64,000 nucleotides of DNA from Kribbella aluminosa (lineage in GTDB: Bacteria > Actinomycetota > Actinomycetes > Propionibacteriales > Kribbellaceae): assembly GCF_017876295.1 (NCBI RefSeq), contig NZ_JAGINT010000002.1, forward strand, positions 2,604,001 to 2,668,000, in the 5' to 3' direction. Of the stretch, positions 16,442 through 25,154 are shown one piece after another (position 1 is the stretch's first letter; every line of letters begins with the position of its first letter). The notes below the pieces were generated by a model. That model did not search any database. It worked only from the letters and a program-made list of their open reading frames with translations, and was not told the DNA's origin. Both the position numbers and the translations under genes were made by a program.

Positions 16442-17375
16442 ATGCCGAAATCCGATGTCGCCTCGTTGTCGACCATGAGTCGTCGCTCGTTGCTCATCGC
16501 TTCCAGCGGCTCGGTTCTGGCGGCTCAGCTCGGATCCGCCGCAGCGGCGCCCGCGGCATCCACCGGCTCCGCTGCGGCTGCGGCGTTCAGGCATCCAGGA
16601 CTGCTGCACGACGCCGACGACCTGCAGCGGATGCGGCGGTGTGTGGCGGACCAGGCGAGTCCGGCGTACGACGGATTCCGGGCGATGGCGGCGAACGCCA
16701 GGTCGTCGTACGACTATGTGATCCGCAACATCGGGCAGATCACCTCGTGGGGGCGTGGGCCCGCGAACCACATGAACGAGGCGGTGAGCGATTCGGGGGC
16801 GGCGTACCAGAACGCGTTGATGTGGTCGGCGACCCGTGATGTCCGGTACGCCGACAAGTCGCGGGACATCCTGGACGCGTGGTCGAGCAGTCTGACGGCG
16901 ATCACCGGCGCGGACGGTCAGCTCGGTGCCGGGTTGCAGGTGTTCAAGTTCGTGAACGCTTCGGAGATCCTGCGGCACAGCGGGTACGACGGGTGGGCGC
17001 CGGACGCTGTCCGGCGGTGTGAGGAGTCGTTTCGCAGGGTGTGGTACCCGGCTGTCTCCCTTCGACCAGCTGTCGGGCGTGGTTCTCGACCGCGGCACAC
17101 CACAGTTCGTCCAGCGACTGCGCGTCGCGACCGGCCTCGTCACCGCGAGCGGCACCGCGACCGGCACCGGTACGCCCGCCTGGCTGCGCATCCGGCGTAC
17201 CGGAAACGTCTTCGCGGCCGACGTCTCCGCCGACGGCGAGAACTGGACCGCGATCGGCGTACCGGGCGAGATCGCGTCCTTCGGGGCAGCGCCGTACTAC
17301 GCCGGCCTCGCGGTCGTCTCCGGCGACCCGTTCGTCCTTGCCACTGCCGTCTTCGACAACGTGACCCTGTCCTGA
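16442..17375 (+). pseudogene. Secreted alginate-lyase-fold gene with internal deletion
   Basis: A strong ribosome site (GAGGAGGAG) and ATG open a Tat-type signal peptide (SRRSLLIASSGSVLAAQLGS), then the first part of an alginate-lyase barrel: FRHPGLLHDADDLQRMR, AYQNALMWSATRDVRYADKS, FVNASEILRHSGYDGW. At about 17045, just after RRVWYPA, this frame loses meaning. Another frame takes over with a C-terminal beta-sandwich fragment (LRIRRTGNVFAADVSADGEN, then FVLATAVFDNVTLS) that resembles the concanavalin-like DUF1349 type and stops at 17375. The catalytic second half of the barrel (the GRDQ-H region) is missing. An out-of-frame internal deletion fits best. It ends at a terminator shared with the intact paralogue downstream. 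Confidence 0.8.
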
Positions 17376-17379
17376 GCAC

Positions 17380-17414
17380 AACAGTGGCCCGGCCGTCACG
17401 GCCGGGCCACTGTT
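17380..17414. terminator. Bidirectional terminator
   Basis: A perfect 15-bp stem (arms 17380-17394 and 17400-17414, core GTGGCCCGGCC) with a 5-nt loop lies between the convergent broken lyase and the intact lyase. It would end transcription from both sides. Confidence 0.85.
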
Positions 17415-17431
17415 GGTTCTACTTGGCGGGT

Positions 17432-18628
17432 CTACTTGGCGTATGCGAGCGTTCCGAAGCCCGTCTGGTCGAACCCGCCGCTCGTCGAGCCGTAGTCACC
17501 GCCGCCACCCTCGGGCCGGACCTGTGCGGCCATCGCCGAGATGTACGGCACCGAGAGGTTCCTGCGGCGCGTGTAGTGGAAGTGCAGGATCTCCCACACC
17601 GGCCGCGACTGCCCGCGGCTCGCGCTCGAGATCACCGTGTGCTCCTGATAGGCGCAGTTCTGCCCGGTTCCCCAGGTGTACTTCGTGAACGGCACATCCT
17701 CACCCAGGTTGTACTTCGCGACGTACTGCGCGGCCTTCATGAAGCGGTTGTCGTCGTACCCGTAGAGGTCGTCGCCCTGGTTCCAGGCCATCTCGCAGAA
17801 CGCGCCCAGCTGGCCCATCCCCATCATCGTGTGCCCCTGGTCCCGTCCGGACTCCTGCCACTGGGCGAGGCCTTGGTCGTCGTACACGAACGGCACCGCG
17901 TGTGCGATCGAGCCGTTGCCGGCGCCGTTCTTGAAGTAGTTGACGGCCTGGTCGTACTTCGCGGCGTCGTCGCAGAGGATGCCGATGGCAAGGATCGAGT
18001 TCATGGTGCAGAGATCCCAGTTGGCCCAGTAGTTCGTGATGCAGGCACCGTTGTGGTTCTTCAGGAAGTCGTTGTTGATCGGATAGAAGACGTTGAGCAT
18101 CATCGTCTTGAACCGGGCCAGGTCGAAGCCCGGGTAGTCGCGCATCAGCTCCGCGACGTTCGCGAACTGGTACCCGTAGATGCCGGCCGCCAGGAACCGG
18201 TCTGCGTTGCCAGTCACCGTGGTCAGTGTGGACGACCAGGCGTTGAGGATGTTGCGGGCGCAGTCGCCGTTCGCCGCGGTGCCCTGGACGTGCCAGCGGA
18301 GCGCGTTCTGGTAGGCGGCGTGGATGTCGTTGTAGAGGATGCCGTAGTTCTCGCCGGTGCCGCCGCGGATGACGGTCGCCTGCGGGTTCGGCTGCCAGGT
18401 CGACTGGGCGTGCCCGTTGGCGACCAGCCGGTTCCAGCCGGACAACCACGGGTCGTTGCCAGCGGCAACACGGACCTTGGCCCGGTTGAGATCACCCCAG
18501 TTGTGCAGTCCTCCGGGGTGGGTGAAGGTCGCCGGAGCGGCGTCCGCGGGTGCGCCGACGACGGCGACTCCGGCGGTGGCCGCAGCCATCGCGCCGGCCG
18601 ACCTGAGCAGTGTGCGTCGATCGATCAT
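17432..18628 (-). CDS. Secreted alginate lyase family protein, single domain
   Basis: A 398-residue protein with a signal peptide carrying two arginines (IDRRTLLRSAGAMAAATAG, cleavage near residue 30) and a single alpha/alpha-barrel of the alginate lyase superfamily. Visible conserved stretches are AYQNALRWHV (105-114), NYWANWDLCTMNS (199-211) and ESGRDQGHTMMG (259-270); the GRDQ-H motif is shared with the large lyase at 4729-8148. AAGGAGAG lies just before the ATG. No carbohydrate-binding domain is attached. It probably acts on the same polysaccharide as the larger lyase, perhaps on shorter chains; substrate unknown. Confidence 0.85.
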   Translation of the reverse strand: MIDRRTLLRSAGAMAAATAGVAVVGAPADAAPATFTHPGGLHNWGDLNRAKVRVAAGNDPWLSGWNRLVANGHAQSTWQPNPQATVIRGGTGENYGILYNDIHAAYQNALRWHVQGTAANGDCARNILNAWSSTLTTVTGNADRFLAAGIYGYQFANVAELMRDYPGFDLARFKTMMLNVFYPINNDFLKNHNGACITNYWANWDLCTMNSILAIGILCDDAAKYDQAVNYFKNGAGNGSIAHAVPFVYDDQGLAQWQESGRDQGHTMMGMGQLGAFCEMAWNQGDDLYGYDDNRFMKAAQYVAKYNLGEDVPFTKYTWGTGQNCAYQEHTVISSASRGQSRPVWEILHFHYTRRRNLSVPYISAMAAQVRPEGGGGDYGSTSGGFDQTGFGTLAYAK

Positions 18629-18782
18629 CTCTCTCCTTGGGGCGGTAGGCGGTGCTGCCGAGGTGTTGTACGCAAGCGCAGACGGGTGGTGCCTGCAATC
18701 ATTCGGGACTCCTCAACTCCACTGAGAGGGTTCTGAAACCTTGCACAGGCAGGCCGAACCCGAGCAATAGCAACCACGACCA

Positions 18783-18795
18783 GCGAAATTTTCGC
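18783..18795. promoter_or_regulatory. CGAAA-TTT motif, copy 4
   Basis: GCGAAATTTTCGC, the most symmetric of the four copies, 154 bp upstream of the single-domain lyase start. The rest of the gap (18629-18811) shows only a weak inverted repeat around 18727-18742 (AGGGTT and AACCTT arms with uneven spacing). Confidence 0.4.
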
Positions 18796-18811
18796 GCCGC
18801 CGGACCGGCGG

Positions 18812-19468
18812 TCAGTGCAGCCAGGTGTAGTGGTGTTCGGGGCGGCCGGTGGAGCCGTAGTGGAGGGTCAGGGTGACGCGGCCGGTTTTGGCGAGGTCGG
18901 CCAGGTAGCGCTGGGCCGTACCGCGGGAGATGCCGGCGTCGTCGGCGACCTGGGCCGCGGTGACCGAGCCGCGGGCGGCGATCAGGATGTCCCGCACCAG
19001 GGCGGTGGTCTCCTGCGAGCGTCCCTTGGCCGCGGACAGGTCGCCGCTGTGCAGGACGGCGTACGCGTGGTCGATCTGCGTCTGGTCGACCGGGCGCGGT
19101 CCGGTGAGGGTCGCCCAGCTGCGTGCGTACGCCGTGACGCGGTCGGCGAGGACCTCGATCGGGAACGGCTTCAGGATGTAGTTCACGGCACCGGCCCCGA
19201 ACGCCCGGCGGACCGTCCCGGGATCGTTCGCCGAGGTGATCATGATGCACGGCGCACCGAGCCGGCCGATCAGCGTCGTACCGGGCGCGTCCGGCAGGTA
19301 CTCGTCGAGCAGCACCAGGTCCGGGCGCTGGGCCCGCGCCAGGCGGAGCGCGTCGGTCGCGCTCCGGGCCTGGCCGATCGCCTCGCAGTCCGCGAGCGTG
19401 TCGATCGCGTCGGCGTGCAGCTTCGCGACCCGGAAGTCGTCGTCGACCACGAGCACCCGGAGCTTCAT
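18812..19468 (-). CDS. CitB/DcuR-type response regulator
   Basis: A 218-residue response regulator. The receiver domain starts MKLRVLVVDDDFRVAKLHAD, with the phospho-acceptor Asp55 in LVLLDEYLPD and the conserved Lys in ILKPFPIEVL. The output domain has an HTH near 165-200 (VTAAQVADDAGISRGTAQRY). This is the CitB/DpiA family arrangement, usually controlling uptake of citrate or C4-dicarboxylates. The ATG overlaps the kinase stop by 4 nt, so the pair is translationally coupled. The likely target is the divergent PstS-like gene. Confidence 0.92.
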   Translation of the reverse strand: MKLRVLVVDDDFRVAKLHADAIDTLADCEAIGQARSATDALRLARAQRPDLVLLDEYLPDAPGTTLIGRLGAPCIMITSANDPGTVRRAFGAGAVNYILKPFPIEVLADRVTAYARSWATLTGPRPVDQTQIDHAYAVLHSGDLSAAKGRSQETTALVRDILIAARGSVTAAQVADDAGISRGTAQRYLADLAKTGRVTLTLHYGSTGRPEHHYTWLH

Positions 19469-21096
19469 GGCAGTACCGCCGTCGTCGGGGCCGCGACGAC
19501 GTCCTCCAGGCGGGCCGAGAAGACCGCGCCGTGCGTTCCGGATCCGCCCGGGTCGGCGAGCAGTACGTCGCCCCGGTACCGCCGGGCGGTACGGCGGGCC
19601 AGGCCGAGCCCCAGCCCGTGGCCGTCGCGGGCGAGCTCCCGGGTGGTGAAGCCCGGCTGGAAGATCTCGTCCCGCGCCCCAGCCGGTACGCCGGTACCGG
19701 AGTCGACGACGTGCACGACCAGCGCGTGCCCGTCCGAGGCGAGCGTGATCTCGACCCACGCGCCGCCGGACCCGGCGGCGGCGCGGATGCCGTTGTCGAC
19801 CAGGTTGCCGACGACCGTGATGCAGTCCAGCGGCTGCGTCAGGCGTCCGTCGACCCAGGTCGTGTCCCCGAGCCGCAGCCGGACTCCGGCCTCCGAGGCG
19901 GCGGCCGACTTCGCGGTCAGCAACCCGGCCAGGTACGGATCGGCGATCCGGTCGCCCCAGACGGTGGTGGACCCGCCGAGCTCCCGGAGGTAGTCCCGGG
20001 CCTCGTCGACGTGGCCGAGCCCGAGCATGCCCGACACCGCGTGGATCCGGTTGTTGTGCTCGTGGGCCTGGGCCCGCAGCGCGTCGGTGAGAGCGCGGGT
20101 CGCCTCGAGTTCGCGGGCGATGCTGTCGAGGTCCGAGTGGTCCCGCAGTACCAGCACCTGCCCGAGGTCGGTGCCGTCGCGGACGACGGCCAGCCGGGTC
20201 GCCCGTACGGTGTTGTCGCCGATCACCGTCGTCTCGCCGACCGGCGCGTCATCGCGGGTCAGCAGCGCCACGACCGGCTCGGGCAGCCCGGCGTCCCGGA
20301 CCGGCCGGCCGGCCGGCCGAGCACCGAGCAGTCGTTCGGCCTCGCTGTTGCAGGCGGTGACGATGCCGCTCGGGTCCACGGCGACGACCCCGTCGCGGAC
20401 ACCGCTCAGCACCGCCTCCTGCCCGCGCAGCAGGTCGGCCAGTTCGGCGGGTTCGAGGCCGTGGGTGGTACGCCGGAACCGCCGGGCCAGTGCGATCGCG
20501 CCGCCGATCCCGAGCAGCAGCGAAACGCTGCCTCCGGCAACGAGTTGGCGGGTGAGCGTCCACACGCGTTCGTTGACCCGGCTCATCGCCAGGCCGACGC
20601 TCACGGTCCCGACGATCCGCCCGTCGGCGGCGCGCAACGGGACGCTGCCGGTGGCCGACGTACCGGAGGCCTCCTGGTCGATCGTCATCAGCTGACCGCC
20701 GGTGCGTACGGCGGTCAGGTCGGTCCGGATCCGGTCGCCGACCGCCGCCGGATCCGGACTGCTGTAGCGGATGCCCGAGGTGTCGGCGACGACGACGTAC
20801 TGCGCGTTGGTCCCGGACCGCACCCGCTCGGCCTCGAGCTGCACGGGTCCGCCGGGTGTGGGCACATCGCCGAGCCACTGTGCGTAGCGGTTGTCCAGCG
20901 CGACCCCGCGGGCGATCGTCAGCGCCCGGATCTCGAACTGCCGCTGCACGATCGCGCGGACGACGTACGTCGCGATCACCACCGACGTGACGAGCGTGGC
21001 GGCGACCAGCGCCGTGACCAGCAGCAGCAACTGGTCGCGCAACCGCAGCCGCGGCCTCCGCACGGCGACACTGATCAGGCGCACAGCCCGAACCAT
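19465..21096 (-). CDS. CitA/DcuS-type sensor histidine kinase
   Basis: A 543-residue membrane kinase. Two membrane segments (about 22-50 and 185-203) bracket an extracytoplasmic Cache-type sensor domain (VVADTSGIRYSSPDP). A PAS domain follows (VRDGVVAVDPSGIVTACNSE, near 233-252), then the dimerisation helix with phospho-His345 in LRAQAHEHNNRIH and an ATPase domain with NLVDNGIRAA and HGLGLGLARR. Paralogues sense citrate, malate or fumarate. It is divergent by about 130 bp from a PstS-like binding protein, an unusual partner for this family. Confidence 0.92.
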   Translation of the reverse strand: MVRAVRLISVAVRRPRLRLRDQLLLLVTALVAATLVTSVVIATYVVRAIVQRQFEIRALTIARGVALDNRYAQWLGDVPTPGGPVQLEAERVRSGTNAQYVVVADTSGIRYSSPDPAAVGDRIRTDLTAVRTGGQLMTIDQEASGTSATGSVPLRAADGRIVGTVSVGLAMSRVNERVWTLTRQLVAGGSVSLLLGIGGAIALARRFRRTTHGLEPAELADLLRGQEAVLSGVRDGVVAVDPSGIVTACNSEAERLLGARPAGRPVRDAGLPEPVVALLTRDDAPVGETTVIGDNTVRATRLAVVRDGTDLGQVLVLRDHSDLDSIARELEATRALTDALRAQAHEHNNRIHAVSGMLGLGHVDEARDYLRELGGSTTVWGDRIADPYLAGLLTAKSAAASEAGVRLRLGDTTWVDGRLTQPLDCITVVGNLVDNGIRAAAGSGGAWVEITLASDGHALVVHVVDSGTGVPAGARDEIFQPGFTTRELARDGHGLGLGLARRTARRYRGDVLLADPGGSGTHGAVFSARLEDVVAAPTTAVLP

Positions 21097-21227
21097 AGTG
21101 CGAACGCCGCGCCGGCGGATCAGCGAGCGCCTGTGTTCTTTATGAACTCAACGCCGGGAACGCGCGCAATGTAGGCCGGGCCAATGCTCTTTCCTACCGT
21201 GACGGTCCACCGAACGAGGAGGACAGC

Positions 21228-22418
21228 ATGAGACAACGCCCGGTACGACTCGCGACGATCCTGGTGACGTGCGCGGCTCTTACCGCCGCCGGCGCAGTCA
21301 GTGCCCTGGCCGTGCCCGACCTGAACGCGAAGGAGCTGACGATCTGGGCCGTCGCGCCGCAGCAGACGGTGACCAAGCAGACCGACGAGCAGGACAAGTA
21401 CAACCAGGCGCACGGCCGGCCGACGCCGACGCCCGAGTTGCTCCAGCCGACCCTCGACAGCAGCCTGGCCGCGTACAAACCGCTCGGGAAGAACAAGCTG
21501 AGCGGGACCTACAACTGCGGCGCGTCCGACGTGCTCGCGGCGCTGTCCAAGGACTGGGTGAAGGAGTTCACCCAGCTGTACCCGAAGGTGAAGATCAACC
21601 TCGATCCGCCGTACGCCGGCAGCCTCGGTGCGCTCGCGCTGATCGACGGCAAGCTCGACTGCGTGTTCGTGTCCCGGGAACTCAAGCCGTCCGACGACGT
21701 GGCGTTCCGGGCCAAGTTCGGCTACGGCCCGACGTCGATCCCGATCTCCGGCGGCAGCTACCGGCACTTCGGCTTCCTCGACTCGATGGGCTTCGTGGTG
21801 AACGCGGCGAACCCGGTCAACCGGCTGTCGTTCGACCAGCTCGACCGGCTGCTGTCCACCACCCACAACCGCGGCGGTACGCCGATCCGTACCTGGGGCG
21901 ACCTCGGGCTGACCGGGGAGTGGAAGGACAAGCCGATCCACATCTACGGCATCCAGCCGTGGAACGGGTTCGAGGAGTTCGTCCGCGAGCGGGTGCTCGA
22001 CTACAACGGCAACCGTGGCGAGTGGCGGGCCGCGGGTACCGATCCGCAGGTCTCCTGGGACACGACGGTCTTCAAGCAGGCCGAACACGTCGGCAAGGAC
22101 CCGTACGGCATCGCCTACACCGGCATGGCGTACGTCGACCAGCCGGTGAAGGTGCTGTCGCTGAGCAACCACGACAACGATCCGGCGTACGCACCGACGT
22201 ACGAGAACGTCGCGTCGGCGCAGTACCCGCTGAGCCGGCTCGTCTACCTGAACCTGAACAAGGCGCCGGGCCGCGCGATGGACCCGGTGATGAAGGAGCT
22301 GATCAAGTTCGTCATCAGCAAGCAGGGGCAGCGCGTCGTCGGCAACCAGGGCGTGTTCCTCCCGCTTCGCGGCTTCCAGAGCGCGGCGTCCGCGCAGCAA
22401 CTGCGATCCCTGCCCTGA
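21228..22418 (+). CDS. PstS-like periplasmic binding protein
   Basis: A 396-residue secreted binding protein: Sec signal peptide 1-27 with no lipobox Cys, then a PstS-type fold (TYNCGASDVLAALSKDWVKE, LDCVFVSRELKPSDDVAFR, ISKQGQRVVGNQGVFLPL). The ATG follows GAGGAGGA. Pst phosphate systems normally add pstC, pstA and pstB next door; none is present, and the gene stands alone opposite a CitA/CitB-type system. It may bind a carboxylate or another oxyanion and pass a signal to the kinase rather than feed an importer; that is inference. Confidence 0.8.
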   Translation: MRQRPVRLATILVTCAALTAAGAVSALAVPDLNAKELTIWAVAPQQTVTKQTDEQDKYNQAHGRPTPTPELLQPTLDSSLAAYKPLGKNKLSGTYNCGASDVLAALSKDWVKEFTQLYPKVKINLDPPYAGSLGALALIDGKLDCVFVSRELKPSDDVAFRAKFGYGPTSIPISGGSYRHFGFLDSMGFVVNAANPVNRLSFDQLDRLLSTTHNRGGTPIRTWGDLGLTGEWKDKPIHIYGIQPWNGFEEFVRERVLDYNGNRGEWRAAGTDPQVSWDTTVFKQAEHVGKDPYGIAYTGMAYVDQPVKVLSLSNHDNDPAYAPTYENVASAQYPLSRLVYLNLNKAPGRAMDPVMKELIKFVISKQGQRVVGNQGVFLPLRGFQSAASAQQLRSLP

Positions 22419-22435
22419 GCGGACAGCGGCTCGAC

Positions 22436-22463
22436 GGCTGTCCCGGCGCGCGCCGGGACAGCC
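22436..22463. terminator. Terminator hairpin
   Basis: A perfect 28-nt palindrome starting GGCTGTCCCGGC, between the convergent PstS-like gene and the ABC-2 permease. The stem is very GC-rich with no T run, as usual in this group. Confidence 0.8.
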
Positions 22464-22470
22464 AGGGAGC

Positions 22471-23238
22471 TCAGGCGTCGCGGCGCAGCACGAGGACCAG
22501 CGACAGGGCGAGGGGAAGCACGGCGTACGCCACGCAGATGAGCAGGCCCTGGAGCAGACTCGGTGAATTGGGCGGCGGTGCCGGGGTGCTGATGAGGGCG
22601 TTGCCCGCCGACCAGAGGTTCCACTTCGTGGGCCACGTGGCCCAGTCGGAGGTACGGGCGGCCACCACCGGGAGGATGAAAACGAGAGCGAACAACGTGC
22701 TGATCGCGCCGGCGGTATGCCGGATCAGCGCCCCGAGACCGACACCGAGCAGGGTCAGGGTGAGCAGGTACGCGGTGGCGCCGAGGACCGCTCGGAGTGC
22801 CCCCGGCGAACCGAGTGAGACGTCCAGGTGTTCTCGATGCAGACCGGCTTGCGCGACGAAGAAGCAGGCGAAGGCGAGCACGCCGCCGGCAACGATCGCG
22901 GTCGTCGCCGTGACCGCGGCCTTGGCCAGCAGTACGGCGAGGCGGCGCGGTACGGCGGTGAACGTCGTACGGATCTGCCCGGTGGTGTACTCCGAGGTGA
23001 TCGCCAGCGCACCGAGGACTCCGAAGGCGAGCTGGGCGAAGGCGAGACCGTCGAAGCTGAGGTTCACCGGGTCGAAGGCGAGCTTGTCGGCAGGGGAGAG
23101 GGCAGCGTAGCCGGCGGCCCGCCCGGTCGCCGAGAACAGCGCCCCGGCGATCGACACGGCCGCGGCGGCGAGCAGGCTCAACGGCGTCGAGCGGACGGAG
23201 CGGAGTTTGGTCCACTCGGAGGCGACGACGGGGATCAT
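22471..23238 (-). CDS. ABC-2 type exporter permease
   Basis: A 255-residue membrane protein starting MIPVVASEWTKLRSVRSTPL, the usual opening of the ABC-2 permeases paired with NatA-like ATPases in actinobacteria. About six hydrophobic segments are visible, and TSEYTTGQIRTTFTAVPRRL marks the conserved cytoplasmic loop. It is coupled to the ATPase gene (one base shared). Cargo unknown; such pairs near NarL-type two-component systems often export lipids, peptides or antibiotics. Confidence 0.88.
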   Translation of the reverse strand: MIPVVASEWTKLRSVRSTPLSLLAAAAVSIAGALFSATGRAAGYAALSPADKLAFDPVNLSFDGLAFAQLAFGVLGALAITSEYTTGQIRTTFTAVPRRLAVLLAKAAVTATTAIVAGGVLAFACFFVAQAGLHREHLDVSLGSPGALRAVLGATAYLLTLTLLGVGLGALIRHTAGAISTLFALVFILPVVAARTSDWATWPTKWNLWSAGNALISTPAPPPNSPSLLQGLLICVAYAVLPLALSLVLVLRRDA

Positions 23239-23948
23239 CAGTTGCTCCTGAAGTCGGAGTCGGCGAGGTCGAGGTAGACGTCCTCCAGGGACCGTCCGTC
23301 GCGGGTGAACTCGGCGAGCGGCCCGTCCGCGATCAGCCGGCCGCGGCCGAGCACGACGAGGTGGTCGGCGACGAGCGCCATCTCGCTCATCAGATGGCTG
23401 GACACGAAGACGGTCCGGCCCTCGCCGGCGAGGTCGCGGAGCAGTCCGCGGATCCAGCGGATGCCTTCGGGATCGAGGCCGTTCATCGGTTCGTCGAGCA
23501 GCAGGACGGCCGGATCACCGAGCAGCGCCGCCGCGATCCCGAGCCGTTGCCGCATTCCGAGGGAGAACCCGCCGACCCGGCGGCGGGCGACGTCGGTCAG
23601 CCCGGTACGCCCGAGCACCTCGGCGATCCGGCGCCGCGGGATCCGTCCGGCCTGGGCGGTGCAGAGCAGGTGGTGGTACGCCGACCGCCCGCCGTGCAGG
23701 CCGTTCGCGTCCAGGAGCGCGCCGACTTCCCGTAGCGGTTCGCCGAGTGCGGCGTACCGGGACCCGTTGACGAGCGCCGTGCCGGAGTCGGGCCGGTCCA
23801 GGTCGAGCAGCAGGCGGAACGTCGTCGACTTCCCGGCGCCGTTCGGGCCGAGGAACGCGGTCACCCGTCCGGGCCGCACGGTGAGGCTGAGGTCGTCGAC
23901 GGCCCGCGCCGATCGGTAGCGTTTGCTGAGGTTGGTCAGTTCGATCAT
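23238..23948 (-). CDS. ABC exporter ATPase, partner of the ABC-2 permease
   Basis: A 236-residue ATPase. Walker A GPNGAGKST near 35, signature FSLGMRQRLGIA in the variant form typical of bacitracin/Nat-type exporters, Walker B VLLLDEPMNGLDPEG. It closely resembles the ATPase at 47432-48361 (both read SSHLMSEMALVADHL), so the two ABC-2 modules in this window are paralogous. It is divergent from a NarL-type kinase and regulator that probably control it. The ribosome site is weak. Confidence 0.92.
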   Translation of the reverse strand: MIELTNLSKRYRSARAVDDLSLTVRPGRVTAFLGPNGAGKSTTFRLLLDLDRPDSGTALVNGSRYAALGEPLREVGALLDANGLHGGRSAYHHLLCTAQAGRIPRRRIAEVLGRTGLTDVARRRVGGFSLGMRQRLGIAAALLGDPAVLLLDEPMNGLDPEGIRWIRGLLRDLAGEGRTVFVSSHLMSEMALVADHLVVLGRGRLIADGPLAEFTRDGRSLEDVYLDLADSDFRSN

Positions 23949-24041
23949 GACTTCAGCCTGGATTCCGGCACCGGGCCGGGGCATCTGGCCGGAGGCGGAT
24001 CCCGGAGTTGCTACCTCTGTCCGGAGATATCTGTCCTGAGG

Positions 24042-25154
24042 ATGATGACCGGCGTCCGTCGCCCGCCTACCGTCGTGTCCATGGCCTTCCAACTGACCCG
24101 GATGCGTCCGCTGCAGCTCGCCGTCCTGGAGTGGATCCCTGCTGGTCTGTACGGCGTCCTCGCCTGGGCGCTGGCGCACAGAGGTCCGATGGCCCCGGCT
24201 CTGGTGGGGAGCGCTGCGGCGGCAGTGGCGTTGGCCCTGGTAAGTCTGCGGCCGGCGTGGTCGTTGGGGTGTGGTCTGGTGCCGCTGGCGTTGTCGCCGT
24301 TCGAGCCGTCCCTCGGCTTCGTCGCCGTGCCGTTGGTCTGTCTGGCCGTGTTCCGGCTCTCGGACCGTCGGCGATCGCTCGTCGCGGTGGTCGTCGCCGA
24401 GGCCGGTGTCGTAGCGACCGCCTTGCCGGACTTCCGCCGGTCCGGTGGGATCGTGCCGTTCGGTGCGATGGTGCTGGGCGCCTGGATCGTCGGGCGGATG
24501 GCCGCGCGGTACCGCCGTCAGTCGGAGGAACTTGCCCGGCAGCAGGAACGGATGCGGATCGCTCGCGAACTCCACGACATCGTTGCCCACAGCATGGGTG
24601 TGATCACGGTCCAAGCGGGCTACGGCAGCCTGGTGATCGACGAACAGCCGGCCGCGGCCCGGGCCGCGCTGGCGACCATCGAGCAGACCGGTCGGCAGAC
24701 ACTGGCCGAACTGCGCGGTCTGGTCGGCGTCCTCCGGTCCGACGAGCAGCTCGAGCTCGCGCCGACGCCCGGCCTCGCGCAGCTGGACGAACTCGTGACC
24801 CAGACCGCGAAGGCAGGCGTCCGGGTCAACCTGACCGTCACCGGCAGCTCGGCCGGGATCCCGGCCGGGATCGGGCTTTCGGCGTACCGGATCGTCCAGG
24901 AGGCCCTGACGAACGTCGTGAAGCACGCGTCGACGCCGTCGGCCGACGCAACCGTCGACTGCGGCGCCGACGCGTTGTCGATCGAGGTCGTCGACCACGG
25001 CGCCGGCTGCCCGGACCGTCCGCGGCCGGGCCACGGCCTCACCGGGCTGGGGGAGCGAGTCGCGCTGTACGGCGGCAGCCTGCACGCGGAACCCCTTCCG
25101 GACAAGGGCTTCCGCGTCCTTGCCCGGATCCCGCTCGGGGTGGAGGCGTCGTGA
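24042..25154 (+). CDS. NarL-type sensor histidine kinase (HisKA_3)
   Basis: A 370-residue kinase with about four or five membrane segments in its first 150 residues and little extracytoplasmic sequence, so it probably senses membrane state or works with the neighbouring exporter. Phospho-His178 lies in ARELHDIVAHSMGVI. The ATPase domain has VQEALTNVVKHAST and GHGLTGLGERVALYGG. The start is uncertain: the first ATG has only GAGG next to it, and a second ATG at 24081 lacks a ribosome site. It overlaps its regulator by 4 nt. Confidence 0.9.
   Translation: MMTGVRRPPTVVSMAFQLTRMRPLQLAVLEWIPAGLYGVLAWALAHRGPMAPALVGSAAAAVALALVSLRPAWSLGCGLVPLALSPFEPSLGFVAVPLVCLAVFRLSDRRRSLVAVVVAEAGVVATALPDFRRSGGIVPFGAMVLGAWIVGRMAARYRRQSEELARQQERMRIARELHDIVAHSMGVITVQAGYGSLVIDEQPAAARAALATIEQTGRQTLAELRGLVGVLRSDEQLELAPTPGLAQLDELVTQTAKAGVRVNLTVTGSSAGIPAGIGLSAYRIVQEALTNVVKHASTPSADATVDCGADALSIEVVDHGAGCPDRPRPGHGLTGLGERVALYGGSLHAEPLPDKGFRVLARIPLGVEAS

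Noticed and set aside
21228..22418. Part of a full phosphate (pst) operon
   Set aside because: No pstC, pstA or pstB gene adjoins; the next genes are a convergent ABC-2 exporter pair.
21269..23110. Plus-strand frame overlapping the PstS-like gene and running through the terminator
   Set aside because: Arg-rich, crosses a perfect terminator hairpin and mirrors two real genes.
23238..25085. Extended reading of the ABC ATPase with a 236-residue leader
   Set aside because: The added part is antisense to the sensor kinase and has no domain; the ATG before IELTNLSKRY is the natural start.
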